From a virus: a stretch of 45,210 nucleotides of DNA. Below the pieces are notes generated by a model. The model saw only the letters and a list, made by a program, of their open reading frames with translations, did no database searches and was not told where the DNA came from. The stretch covers positions 1-45,210 of the IMG/VR virus record IMGVR_UViG_3300037882_002357; one strand, 5' to 3'. The position numbers and the translations under genes were made by a program. Shown in pieces: positions 12,446-19,533 of the stretch. Each line of letters begins with the position of its first letter. Within the stretch, counting starts at the first letter, position 1.

Positions 12446-12784
12446 ATGGAAAACATGATTATTAACGGTATTACTTATATTCCTGTTCAAGAAAAAAGTA
12501 ACTATGTGATTGTAAGGGGTGATCGTTCTGGTGTGTTTGCTGGGTATATAAAACCCGATACAGAAAACGGTAGAGATATTACTTTATTTGATTGTAGACG
12601 GATTTACTATTGGAGTGGAGCCGCAAGTCTTAGCCAGATGGCTGTTAATGGCGTATCTAATCCTAATAGTTGTAAATTTCCTGTAGCAGTTCAAGAAATC
12701 AGGATTAAAGATGTTATAGAAGTAATACCTTGTACTGAAAAAGCAAGAGAATCAATTCAAAATGTACCTATTTGGAGCGCATAA
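12446..12784 (+). CDS. Conserved phage protein of a DUF6948-like family, 112 aa
   Basis: The pattern NYVIVRGDRSGVFAGYI, RRIYYWSGAASLSQMAVNG, NSCKFPVAVQEI and EVIPCTEKARESIQ is, as I recall it, a small phage family of unknown function (DUF6948-like). Such genes are often found near Gly-rich repeat and pentapeptide-repeat genes, as here. It has AGGAG upstream of the ATG at 12446. It is probably a compact beta-rich cytoplasmic protein. The family name is from memory and less certain than the resemblance itself. Confidence 0.65.
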   Translation: MENMIINGITYIPVQEKSNYVIVRGDRSGVFAGYIKPDTENGRDITLFDCRRIYYWSGAASLSQMAVNGVSNPNSCKFPVAVQEIRIKDVIEVIPCTEKARESIQNVPIWSA

Positions 12785-12788
12785 CTAA

Positions 12789-12851
12789 TATTTTGTCACA
12801 GGCTCCAAAGGGGCTTGTATCCAGAATATTTTAAGAGGTAAACAAATGAAA
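12789..12851 (+). repeat. 63-bp duplicated leader, copy 1
   Basis: This block is identical to 15212-15274. It begins right after one gene and ends inside the second codon of the next. It contains the hairpin CAGGCTCC (12799-12806)-AAA-GGGGCTTG (12810-12817), 8 bp with two G-U pairs, and the ribosome-binding motif AGAGGTAAACAA. There is no T run after the hairpin, so it looks like an RNA processing or stability element rather than a terminator. Confidence 0.9.
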
Positions 12852-13016
12852 GAATGTAAAAGTTGCGGTTGCTTAACTGACCGGTTAGAGTTAATTACCA
12901 GAAACTTTAAACCGGCTCTGGTAGATTTTACTTTGTGCCGGGATTGCTCGGCAGATTTTGAATTAAGTATAGGCGGTGATTATATCTCCGAGTATTTTTT
13001 TACAGAGGTATTTTAA
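12846..13016 (+). CDS. Zinc-ribbon peptide B, 56 aa
   Basis: This peptide is a clear paralogue of the one at 11981-12148: the first 30 residues differ at only two positions and the two CxxC pairs (C4/C7, C31/C34) are conserved, while the last 15 residues diverge (GGDYISEYFFTEVF). Synonymous differences are frequent, so the duplication is not new. Translation starts within the 63-bp duplicated leader. It ends 2 bases before the helicase-methyltransferase gene and may be functionally linked to it. Confidence 0.75.
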   Translation: MKECKSCGCLTDRLELITRNFKPALVDFTLCRDCSADFELSIGGDYISEYFFTEVF

Positions 13017-13018
13017 CA

Positions 13019-15211
13019 ATGAGTTATCAAGATTTTTTAAAAGCAAAGTTAAAGATCAATATTGAAAGCGGGTTCAACATTGATCAATCAAAATTAAACT
13101 CAACATTATTTGATTTTCAAAAGCTATGCGTACAGCGGGCTTTAAAAGCTGGTAAGTTTGCTATCTTTGCGGATTGCGGATTAGGAAAGACTTTTATGCA
13201 GTTAGAATGGGCTAATCAGGTGTCAATTAAAACAAAAAAACCGGTTTTAATAGTGGCCCCTTTGGGTGTAACTTTTCAAACTATAAATGAAGGTTTAAAG
13301 CTAGGTTTATTTGTAAAAAAAATAACATCTAGTTCCGAAGTGGATAAAAGCTTTAAGATTTATATTACTAATTATGAGCAATTAGGAAACATAAAAAGCT
13401 CTGATTTTTCAGGAGTAGTTATTGATGAAAGTTCAATATTAAAAAACTTTTCTGGAAAGTACAAAGAGTTAATTATATCAATGTTTAGTAATACACCATA
13501 TAAGCTAGCTTGTACCGCTACCCCGGCTCCCAATGATCCAATGGAACTAGGAAACCATTCAGAGTTTTTAAACCAGATGTCTAGGTCTGAAATGTTAGCT
13601 ATGTTTTTTATACATGATGGTGGCAACACTTCACAATGGAGGCTTAAAAAACACGCTGTTAATCAGTTCTGGTCTTATATAAGCTCTTTCGCTGTAATGC
13701 TTAATACTCCCGCTGATATGGGGTTTGATGCGACTAATTATAAACTACCGGCTTTAAATATGATTGAACATATAATAGAAGTTCCTAAGCGGGATAACGG
13801 GCTTTTGTTTAATGAATCTGCTATAAATGCCACTAATTTTAATCAGGAGCTTAGGTTAACTTTAGACGATCGGGTTAACAAAGTACTTGAAATAATAAAA
13901 GGATCTGATGAAAGCTTTATTATCTGGGTAAAGCAAAATGAGGAAGGCGATATTTTAAATAAACTAATCCCCGGTTCTGTTCAAGTTAAAGGGTCTGATT
14001 CTCCAGAACATAAAGAATCTAGTTTAATGGGTTTTGCTGATGGTAAATTTAAGGTCTTAATTACCAAAACCAAGATAGCTCAGTTTGGTTTAAATTATCA
14101 AAATTGTAATAACCAGATATTCGCTAGTTTAGATTTTAGCTTTGAGGGGTTATATCAAGCAATCAGAAGATCTTATAGATTCGGTCAAAAAAAGCCAGTT
14201 AACATCCATATAGTTACGACTGATACCATGACAAACGTTATCAATATTATAAAAAACAAGGAGTTAGGTTTTATGGAAATGCAAAAAAATATGGTTATGG
14301 ACGTTAACGATGCTATAAAAAAACTTGGTATCAGTAAAAATTATCCTGATTTAATTGAGCATGATAAGTTTAGATTTTACAAAGGTGATTGCGTTGAGTT
14401 AATTAAAACACTAGATAATGAATCGGTAGATTTTTCTGTATTCTCTCCTCCTTTTGCTGATTTATATACTTATTCCGATTCAATAAACGATATGGGCAAC
14501 AGTAAGGATTATAACGAGTTCTTAATTCATTTTAGTTTTTTAATCCAAGATTTATATAGGGTTATAAAATCCGGTAGATTAGTTGCAGTTCATTGTATGG
14601 ATTTACCGATTCAGAAAGGTAAAGAAGGTTATATTGGAATAAGGGATTTTTCTGGGATGATATTAAAAGCTTTTAGTGATGCTGGGTTTATATATCATAC
14701 TAGGGTTACAATCTGGAAAGATCCCGTAGTTGAGATGCAAAGAACAAAAGCACTAGGACTGCTTCACAAACAGTTAAAAAAAGACAGTTCAATGTCAAGG
14801 GTTGGGATACCTGATTACTTAATGGTTTTTAGAAAAGATGGAGAAAACGAAAACCCTATTAAGAATGATAAAATACCAGTTGATTTATGGCAAAAATACG
14901 CATCTCCGGTATGGTATGATATTAACTACTCCAAAACCTTACAATACCAGACAGCCAAAGATAACAATGATGAAAAGCATATATGCCCGCTTCAACTAGA
15001 TACTATAGAAAGAGCTGTCACCCTTTGGAGTAATGAAGGCGATACCGTATTAAGTCCATTTGGTGGGATTGGTTCTGAAGGTTTTCAGTCGGTTAAAATG
15101 AATCGTAAATACATCGGATTTGAGTTAAAACAATCCTACTATAACATAGGCTGTAAAAATCTATTATCAGCCGCAAAGAATGACCAGTTAAGCATATTTG
15201 ACAACATATAG
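13019..15211 (+). CDS. SF2 helicase-DNA methyltransferase fusion, 730 aa
   Basis: Residues 1-440 are an SNF2-like superfamily 2 helicase: Walker A ADCGLGKT at 51-58, Walker B VVIDESS at about 136, motif III ACTATPAPND, and motif VI GLYQAIRRSYRFGQ. Residues 450-730 are an N4/N6-type DNA methyltransferase: FYKGDCVELIKTL leads to the catalytic SPPF, and SPFGGIGSEG near the end is the SAM-binding FxGxG motif. Fusions of this sort are common in phages. They probably modify the phage genome while translocating, giving protection from host restriction. No restriction endonuclease lies beside it. It follows zinc-ribbon peptide B by 2 bp. Confidence 0.9.
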   Translation: MSYQDFLKAKLKINIESGFNIDQSKLNSTLFDFQKLCVQRALKAGKFAIFADCGLGKTFMQLEWANQVSIKTKKPVLIVAPLGVTFQTINEGLKLGLFVKKITSSSEVDKSFKIYITNYEQLGNIKSSDFSGVVIDESSILKNFSGKYKELIISMFSNTPYKLACTATPAPNDPMELGNHSEFLNQMSRSEMLAMFFIHDGGNTSQWRLKKHAVNQFWSYISSFAVMLNTPADMGFDATNYKLPALNMIEHIIEVPKRDNGLLFNESAINATNFNQELRLTLDDRVNKVLEIIKGSDESFIIWVKQNEEGDILNKLIPGSVQVKGSDSPEHKESSLMGFADGKFKVLITKTKIAQFGLNYQNCNNQIFASLDFSFEGLYQAIRRSYRFGQKKPVNIHIVTTDTMTNVINIIKNKELGFMEMQKNMVMDVNDAIKKLGISKNYPDLIEHDKFRFYKGDCVELIKTLDNESVDFSVFSPPFADLYTYSDSINDMGNSKDYNEFLIHFSFLIQDLYRVIKSGRLVAVHCMDLPIQKGKEGYIGIRDFSGMILKAFSDAGFIYHTRVTIWKDPVVEMQRTKALGLLHKQLKKDSSMSRVGIPDYLMVFRKDGENENPIKNDKIPVDLWQKYASPVWYDINYSKTLQYQTAKDNNDEKHICPLQLDTIERAVTLWSNEGDTVLSPFGGIGSEGFQSVKMNRKYIGFELKQSYYNIGCKNLLSAAKNDQLSIFDNI

Positions 15212-15274
15212 TATTTTGTCACAGGCTCCAAAGGGGCTTGTATCCAGAATATTTTAAGAGGTAAACAAATGAAA
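15212..15274 (+). repeat. 63-bp duplicated leader, copy 2
   Basis: This is identical to 12789-12851, including the hairpin (15222-15229/15233-15240) and the AGAGGTAAACAA motif. It begins at the stop codon of the helicase-methyltransferase gene and drives translation of the membrane peptide at 15269. The two genes served by the copies are unrelated, so the leader alone was duplicated. Confidence 0.9.
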
Positions 15275-15412
15275 ATCCAATTATTTGACAATTATCAAGT
15301 TAATTTAAAACCCTTTATTTTACTGGTTACGGGTTGGTTGAGTTTAACCCTGATTTGTTACGGGTTATTTATTCTAAGTTTAAGGTTTTTAGTATTTTTA
15401 GGAGGTTTTTAA
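15269..15412 (+). CDS. Small membrane peptide, 47 aa
   Basis: The ATG at 15269 lies at the end of the duplicated leader. The peptide begins MKIQLFDNYQVNLKP and continues as one long hydrophobic segment (FILLVTGWLSLTLICYG, then LFILSLRFLVFLGGF), enough for one or two membrane helices. The AGGAGG for the pentapeptide gene lies within its last codons, and the next ATG is only 1 base after its stop. The function is unknown; an anchor or partner for the next protein is possible. Confidence 0.6.
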   Translation: MKIQLFDNYQVNLKPFILLVTGWLSLTLICYGLFILSLRFLVFLGGF

Positions 15413-15413
15413 A

Positions 15414-16037
15414 ATGTCAGAATCAAAAGAGTTTACTATTAATAATATGTTTACTGATGAAGTTTTACACGAGGGGTTAGCAAAAGATTTTAAGTCTTTT
15501 TGTGAAGAAAAAAAATTTAACCTTGAAGATGCGAACCTTGAAGATGCGAACCTTAGAAATGCGAACCTTGAAGATGCGAACCTTAGAAATGCGAACCTTG
15601 TAAATGCGAACCTTGTAAGTGCGAACCTTGTAAGTGCGAACCTTGAAGATGCGAACCTTAGAAATGCGAACCTTGTAAATGCGAACCTTGTAAGTGCGAA
15701 CCTTGTAAGTGCGAACCTTGTAAATGCGAACCTTGAAGATGCGAACCTTCCGATTTATTGTAAATGGTCAATTAGTTTTACTCCAAAAACATCCGTAAAT
15801 CTTGATTCTGAAAAAGTTTTAATTAATGAAATTGATATAAACACGGTATTAATTAAAATTGGATGTAAAAATCCCAAAACGATATCAGAATGGGATCTTT
15901 GGTTTTCCAGTAATGAAGCTTTTGAAACTCCAAGGGATTCTTTTGAGTTTTTACAAATTAAAGCTATGTACTTATCTTATAAAACTTATTTACAAACTAT
16001 TACAAGTTTTAAAAAAGGATGTGAAAAAGTTGTATAA
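15414..16037 (+). CDS. Pentapeptide-repeat protein, 207 aa
   Basis: After a 35-residue N-terminus come 15 pentapeptides of the form N-L-x-x-A (residues 36-110), giving about four coils of a right-handed quadrilateral beta helix. The x-x pair is only ED, RN, VN or VS. The C-terminal 95 residues (LPIYCKWSISF, then EWDLWFSSNEAFETPRD and IKAMYLSYKTYLQ) match the tail seen in other phage pentapeptide proteins. Pentapeptide folds in MfpA and Qnr mimic DNA and bind gyrase; whether this one does is not known. A strong AGGAGG site precedes the ATG. Confidence 0.85.
   Translation: MSESKEFTINNMFTDEVLHEGLAKDFKSFCEEKKFNLEDANLEDANLRNANLEDANLRNANLVNANLVSANLVSANLEDANLRNANLVNANLVSANLVSANLVNANLEDANLPIYCKWSISFTPKTSVNLDSEKVLINEIDINTVLIKIGCKNPKTISEWDLWFSSNEAFETPRDSFEFLQIKAMYLSYKTYLQTITSFKKGCEKVV
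15519..15749. repeat. 15-bp tandem array encoding NLxxA pentapeptides
   Basis: There are fifteen copies of AACCTT-NNNNNT-GCG plus a final AACCTT. The variable hexamer is only GAAGAT, AGAAAT, GTAAAT or GTAAGT. Units 4-8 are repeated exactly as units 9-13, a 75-bp tandem duplication. The framework codons AAC, CTT and GCG never change. Confidence 0.95.
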
Positions 16038-16347
16038 TGCCAGTATCATTAACTCTAGTCCTGTAAAACCGTTTATTTTTCAAAGTTTTACTTTAAATCC
16101 CGAAAACCAATATTACCCACTGGTAAACAAAGTTATTCAGATTGCTAAAAAATTAGGTTATGAATTTCAGGTAGTTGGTTTCCATCAGGACTATATAAAC
16201 TTCTTTTTCAAGAAAGTAACCACGGAAAAGGTTTTAGGTTGTTCTTTGGACATTTACCCCGAAAACCAAAGAATTATAAATGGTTCGTTAAAACATCCTG
16301 ACTTAGTTTCTTTACTAGATGCGGAACTTTGGGAAGAGATTTTATAA
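16021..16347 (+). CDS. Hypothetical protein, about 108 aa, non-ATG start
   Basis: The frame overlaps the end of the pentapeptide gene. The likely start is the GTG at 16021 or the TTG at 16030, both just after AAAAAAGGA. An ATG at 15859 is deep inside the other gene and unlikely. The protein reads ASIINSSPVKPFIFQSFT and contains VIQIAKKLGYEFQVVGFHQD, a compact alpha/beta pattern. No family is recognised. Its stop shares a base with the next ATG. Confidence 0.6.
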   Translation: MKKLYNASIINSSPVKPFIFQSFTLNPENQYYPLVNKVIQIAKKLGYEFQVVGFHQDYINFFFKKVTTEKVLGCSLDIYPENQRIINGSLKHPDLVSLLDAELWEEIL

Positions 16348-16670
16348 TGATAGAAATTTTAAAGAGTATTGAATTAGATGAACCTTGGAGCGAAAACCGT
16401 TTTCCTAAAATCTGTATAGATTCCGATTCTGAAGGGTTTAAGATTTACGCCCCGGCTAAGGGTTGGACTAACGTTAACTTGCTTTATATAGACAAGGTTA
16501 ACGGGATGCTGACTGAAGAAGTTGTTAGAGTATCTTTTCAGGATAATGGGGTTTTTATTATCTCAAACTTAGCAAAATTATCTAGAGCTTGCCGGGAATA
16601 TTCCAAAGAATTTTGCTTTAGGGTTGCTAGAAAATTGAAACTTTACGGGGTAAATTATGGTATTGAATAA
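16347..16670 (+). CDS. Hypothetical protein, 107 aa
   Basis: The start is the ATG at 16347, which overlaps the upstream stop (TAATG) and has GGAAGAG upstream. The protein begins MIEILKSIELDEPWSENRFP, is beta-rich in the middle (GWTNVNLLYIDKVNG) and ends with a basic helix (CFRVARKLKLYGV). It is not recognised. Its position two genes before the annealing protein suggests a recombination or replication accessory role, without direct evidence. Confidence 0.6.
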   Translation: MIEILKSIELDEPWSENRFPKICIDSDSEGFKIYAPAKGWTNVNLLYIDKVNGMLTEEVVRVSFQDNGVFIISNLAKLSRACREYSKEFCFRVARKLKLYGVNYGIE

Positions 16671-16836
16671 GTCGGACAACAGAAAGCTTAACCGGGTTTT
16701 GGTTTGGGCTAAAAAACAAGATGATCCCGGTATTAATGAGTTAATAGAATTAGTGAATCTATTACACCATAAAGCTTTACATTATAAAGTAAGGTCTGAA
16801 AAGTTAGAAAGTTTTTTTAAGAATAGTAGAAAGTAA
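16657..16836 (+). CDS. Small helical protein, 59 aa
   Basis: The ATG at 16657 lies inside the end of the preceding gene (14-base overlap). The peptide begins MVLNKSDNRKLNRVLVWAKK, continues with a Leu-rich helix (INELIELVNLLHHKALHY) and ends basic (SFFKNSRK). It is possibly a small nucleic-acid-binding or adaptor protein. The annealing protein starts 20 bases after its stop. I infer coding status from composition and gap filling. Confidence 0.55.
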   Translation: MVLNKSDNRKLNRVLVWAKKQDDPGINELIELVNLLHHKALHYKVRSEKLESFFKNSRK

Positions 16837-16856
16837 GAAAGAAAAGGTAAACAACA

Positions 16857-17786
16857 ATGAAAAATTTCACAGAATTATATAACTTAGATATTTCTAAGAT
16901 GGTTGAAACTATTACATCTAAAGATAAATACGGTAAACCAATTTTCACCGCTCGTTATTTATCATGGGCTTTTGCAATCAAGTTATTAAAAGAAAGTTAT
17001 CCTGAATCGTCATGGGTTTTGGTAAACTATCCAGACTCTAAAGGTAATATAGTTTTGCCTTATCTTACAACTGATGCCGGTTATTTTGTTACTATAAATC
17101 TGTTTCTTACAAAAGATGATCGGTTAAGTGGTTTCAGTCATAGTTTTACGCATCCGGTATTGGATAATAGGCATAAACCGATCCAGATGCCTAACTCATT
17201 TGATATAAACACTTCTTTTATGCGTGGACTTACCAAGTTAATAGGAATGGTAACGGGTATAGGTTTAAGCCTATACTCCGGTGAAGATCTTCCGAAACAG
17301 GAAAACAATAATCCAGATCCAGATCCTAAACCCGTGCATGACCTAGAACAAAAGGATATTAAGAAAACTAAAACCTATCAGTCAACCAAGGACGCTTTTA
17401 ACGCCTGTAAAACTGAGTTGGATTTAAACCTATCACTTAATAAAATAAACGACTGGTTAAAAGGTAAAGGTCAGCCAATAAACCCCGATTGGGTTATAGA
17501 TTTATACAAGATTCGGTTTGAATCTCTACCAAAAGAAGCACCAGAACCAACCGAAAAACCCGCAACTTACCTACCCGAAGTAAAAAAAAATAAGTCTGAT
17601 ATAAGAAAGTTTTTAGAAGACTGTACCAGCTCCGAGGATGTTAGGTTAATCTATGAAGCTTATAATGTTCAGATTGAAGCGGACGTGCTGTTAGGAGCAA
17701 TTTATAAAGCCCAGTGTGATAAGTTTCAAGTTAAGACTGTTTTAGGCTCAGATGTGGCAGAAAAAGCAATTAAGGAGTTAAAGTAA
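16857..17786 (+). CDS. Single-strand annealing protein, Sak/DUF1071 family, 309 aa
   Basis: Residues 1-150 match DUF1071 (Rad52-like Sak group): RYLSWAFAIKLLKESYPESS, VLPYLTTDAGYFVTI, FDINTSFMRGLTKLIGMVTG and the signature GIGLSLYSGEDLP. The C-terminal half is a charged linker with Pro-rich parts and short helices, as in other family members, and may recruit partners. Such proteins anneal complementary single strands during phage recombination and genome concatemer formation. No matching exonuclease was seen. Its stop overlaps the next start by one base. Confidence 0.85.
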   Translation: MKNFTELYNLDISKMVETITSKDKYGKPIFTARYLSWAFAIKLLKESYPESSWVLVNYPDSKGNIVLPYLTTDAGYFVTINLFLTKDDRLSGFSHSFTHPVLDNRHKPIQMPNSFDINTSFMRGLTKLIGMVTGIGLSLYSGEDLPKQENNNPDPDPKPVHDLEQKDIKKTKTYQSTKDAFNACKTELDLNLSLNKINDWLKGKGQPINPDWVIDLYKIRFESLPKEAPEPTEKPATYLPEVKKNKSDIRKFLEDCTSSEDVRLIYEAYNVQIEADVLLGAIYKAQCDKFQVKTVLGSDVAEKAIKELK

Positions 17787-17992
17787 TGAAAAAATTAACT
17801 TATAAAGCTAAGAAAGAAAACCTTTTTGTAATAGTTGTATTTTCTGGTAAGCAGATCCCAGACAAGAAAAGGTTTGTAAAGAATTTAATAAGGCTCTTTG
17901 GGGCAAGTCTTAAAAAGTTTAAGGGAATTGTTCCGGAAGGCTCCCCAGTTTTTACAGTTATGATTAGTGAAAATAAAGGACCAAACAAATGA
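17786..17992 (+). CDS. Hypothetical basic protein, 68 aa
   Basis: This small protein (MKKLTYKAKKENLFVIVVFS, then RFVKNLIRLFGASLKKFKG) is strongly basic with two short hydrophobic strands. It overlaps the annealing protein gene by one base and the next gene by four (ATGA), so it is made together with both. It may bind single-stranded DNA or the annealing protein, given context and charge. No family is recognised. Confidence 0.6.
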   Translation: MKKLTYKAKKENLFVIVVFSGKQIPDKKRFVKNLIRLFGASLKKFKGIVPEGSPVFTVMISENKGPNK

Positions 17993-18183
17993 TTAAAAAA
18001 GTCATGAAACTTTTAATTGTAATGATTCTACCCCTACTCTTAATCCTACCATCACAAGGAAAGGTTAAGGGTATTAAGAACCGGGATAGGGTAACGCCTT
18101 CGCCAACGGTTAGCTGTTATCAGGAACCGGAAATAAACCAACCAGAGGTTAAAGAAACTGGTGATTTGAATAATATTTTGTAA
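17989..18183 (+). CDS. Putative exported peptide, 64 aa
   Basis: Residues 1-25 (MIKKVMKLLIVMILPLLLIL) form a textbook Sec signal: two lysines, a long hydrophobic core and a possible cleavage after PSQG. The mature part of about 40 residues is polar, with one Cys and a Pro/Glu-rich end. No lipobox is seen. An exported phage peptide encoded in an early operon may act at the envelope, for example against superinfection; this is inference. Confidence 0.6.
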   Translation: MIKKVMKLLIVMILPLLLILPSQGKVKGIKNRDRVTPSPTVSCYQEPEINQPEVKETGDLNNIL

Positions 18184-18198
18184 GTAGGCAAATAAATA

Positions 18199-18324
18199 AT
18201 GAGTAAAGAATTAATGTTTTTAATAGTGGTTTTGGTATCAGTTAATATCCTGGTTTTAACCCTTGCTTTTATGAATGCTAAGGTTAAGGACTGGACTGTA
18301 AAAGAAAGGACTTGGAGAGGGTAA
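18199..18324 (+). CDS. Small membrane peptide, 41 aa
   Basis: The ATG at 18199 begins MSKELMFLIVVLVSVNILVL, continuing with LTLAFMNAK: a single membrane helix of about 22 residues with a charged C-terminal tail (DWTVKERTWRG). It lies between the exported peptide and a helix-turn-helix gene, 4 bases before the latter. The binding site is weak. I list it because composition, gap filling and clean boundaries all fit a small inner-membrane peptide. Confidence 0.55.
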   Translation: MSKELMFLIVVLVSVNILVLTLAFMNAKVKDWTVKERTWRG

Positions 18325-18328
18325 AGTT

Positions 18329-18589
18329 ATGACATATTTTAAGACAGGTAATAAGGTTTTAATGATAATAAACTTTTTTGAGTTAAACCCTAATTCAACA
18401 GCTTTGGAAGCTTCACAAGCTTTAAGAATAGACCGTTTTAAGGTTCGGTCAGTTTTAAACTATTACCTTAAATGTTTTGACACTCAGAGGGTTTTAGGTA
18501 AACCTTGCTATAAAAGGTATACGCTTAAGCCGGGGTATAAAGATTTTTTGATTGATAAAGGATTGATTAATGATTTAGGGGGTAAATAA
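18329..18589 (+). CDS. Helix-turn-helix protein, 86 aa
   Basis: The sequence FFELNPNSTALEASQALRID and FKVRSVLNYYLKCFDTQRVL fits a small winged helix-turn-helix with a basic wing (GKPCYKRYTLKPGY). It probably binds DNA. It sits directly before another protein with repeated helix-turn-helix-like segments, sharing no bases but with adjacent stop and start (TAA-ATG). It could regulate late transcription; no operator is known. Confidence 0.65.
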   Translation: MTYFKTGNKVLMIINFFELNPNSTALEASQALRIDRFKVRSVLNYYLKCFDTQRVLGKPCYKRYTLKPGYKDFLIDKGLINDLGGK

Positions 18590-19324
18590 ATGTTTTTCTG
18601 CAATCTTTCTACAAAAAATATTAGTTGCTTAAAATCGGTAAGAAAAGAAAAAGACCTTACCTTAAAGCATATCCAGATTAGCCAGTATTCTAGTATTGAA
18701 GTTATGCTCTGTAAGAATTGCGTTAAGGACGTACCCGGCTTATTAGATGAACCTGTTAAGCCCGTGGGAATGTTCAAGGGTATAAAAGATTATTATGACG
18801 ACTTAGATAAAAAGTTATTATACGGTGAAGAAAAAGCCCAGTATATAACAACTAGTGAAAAAAGCCATTTGAATAGAATTATAGAATTGCTCCAGATGAA
18901 CGGAAATAAGATGTATACCGCCCAGATTGCCAAAGAGTTAAAAATAAACCTATGTATAATCTACTACTACCAAAAAACAAACCCCGAAGTTTTGACAAAA
19001 CATCTTGATAAAACAACATCAGGTAATAAAACTATATTAACCCTTCTAAAATCCGAGATTACAACCAAGGATACAAAAAAAAATCAAATGATAAAGATAT
19101 TAGAGGAACGGAAATGTTTATCAACAAATGAAATGGCCAACGCTTTAAAAACATACCCGTATCTGGTAACAGCCATGATTAATAATAATAAAAGTATCTT
19201 TAGTTTTTCAGCTAAACCAAAAACAAACCGGACTTCTATCCGGGGTGGATATTATGAAAACTTAATCACGCTCCGGGAAGGCTACAAGGACGCATTAAAG
19301 CGAAAAAAAGTGTGTTTAAAGTAG
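18590..19324 (+). CDS. Putative DNA-binding protein with Cys cluster and tandem HTH-like parts, 244 aa
   Basis: The N-terminal 45 residues hold four cysteines (C4, C13, C41, C44) that could bind zinc. Residues 95-135 (RIIELLQMNGNKMYTAQIAK) and 165-200 (MIKILEERKCLSTNEMANAL) each look like a helix-turn-helix. The C-terminus has TSIRGGYYENLITLREGYKD, similar to the end of the preceding protein's wing (YTLKPGYKDF). It is the last gene of the rightward operon; the position suggests a switch or late-gene regulator. No named family is recognised. Confidence 0.6.
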   Translation: MFFCNLSTKNISCLKSVRKEKDLTLKHIQISQYSSIEVMLCKNCVKDVPGLLDEPVKPVGMFKGIKDYYDDLDKKLLYGEEKAQYITTSEKSHLNRIIELLQMNGNKMYTAQIAKELKINLCIIYYYQKTNPEVLTKHLDKTTSGNKTILTLLKSEITTKDTKKNQMIKILEERKCLSTNEMANALKTYPYLVTAMINNNKSIFSFSAKPKTNRTSIRGGYYENLITLREGYKDALKRKKVCLK

Positions 19325-19375
19325 TTTTAGCAATCTTAGATTAATAGTGTTATTATTCTTTTATCACTGTTTACC

Positions 19376-19418
19376 TTAAAAAATATCCTGATTCCCACTT
19401 GATCAGGATATTTTTTTA
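19376..19418. terminator. Bidirectional intrinsic terminator between convergent operons
   Basis: The 10-bp stem ATATCCTGAT (19383-19392)/ATCAGGATAT (19402-19411) is flanked by A residues on the left and seven T on the right, so it can act in both directions. It ends the early rightward operon (last stop 19324) and the leftward late operon. Confidence 0.9.
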
Positions 19419-19501
19419 TCTATAAACGATAAAATGTAATCTTGGTTTATCCGGTGATAATCCGAAAAGTTACAGTAAATAACCTCGTAATTATCTGGCA
19501 T
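19403..19501 (-). CDS. Putative 32-aa peptide at the end of the late operon
   Basis: The frame MPDNYEVIYCNFSDYHRINQ ends in a TGA inside the terminator stem. AAAGG lies about 9 bases before the ATG at 19501. It fills the gap after the holin-like gene. The short length and overlap with the terminator make it uncertain. Confidence 0.35.
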   Translation of the reverse strand: MPDNYEVIYCNFSDYHRINQDYILSFIDKKIS

Positions 19502-19533
19502 AGGTAGAAGCCTTTGAAGGGTACAATATAAAA

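Noticed and set aside
12145-12456. Leftward 103-residue Ala/Ile/Arg/Lys open frame and rightward Ala/Leu/Met frame over the Gly-X array
   Set aside because: The 6-bp unit contains no stop in any frame, so long open frames arise automatically. Only the GTG frame at 12151 has a well-placed AGAGGAG and fits the operon.
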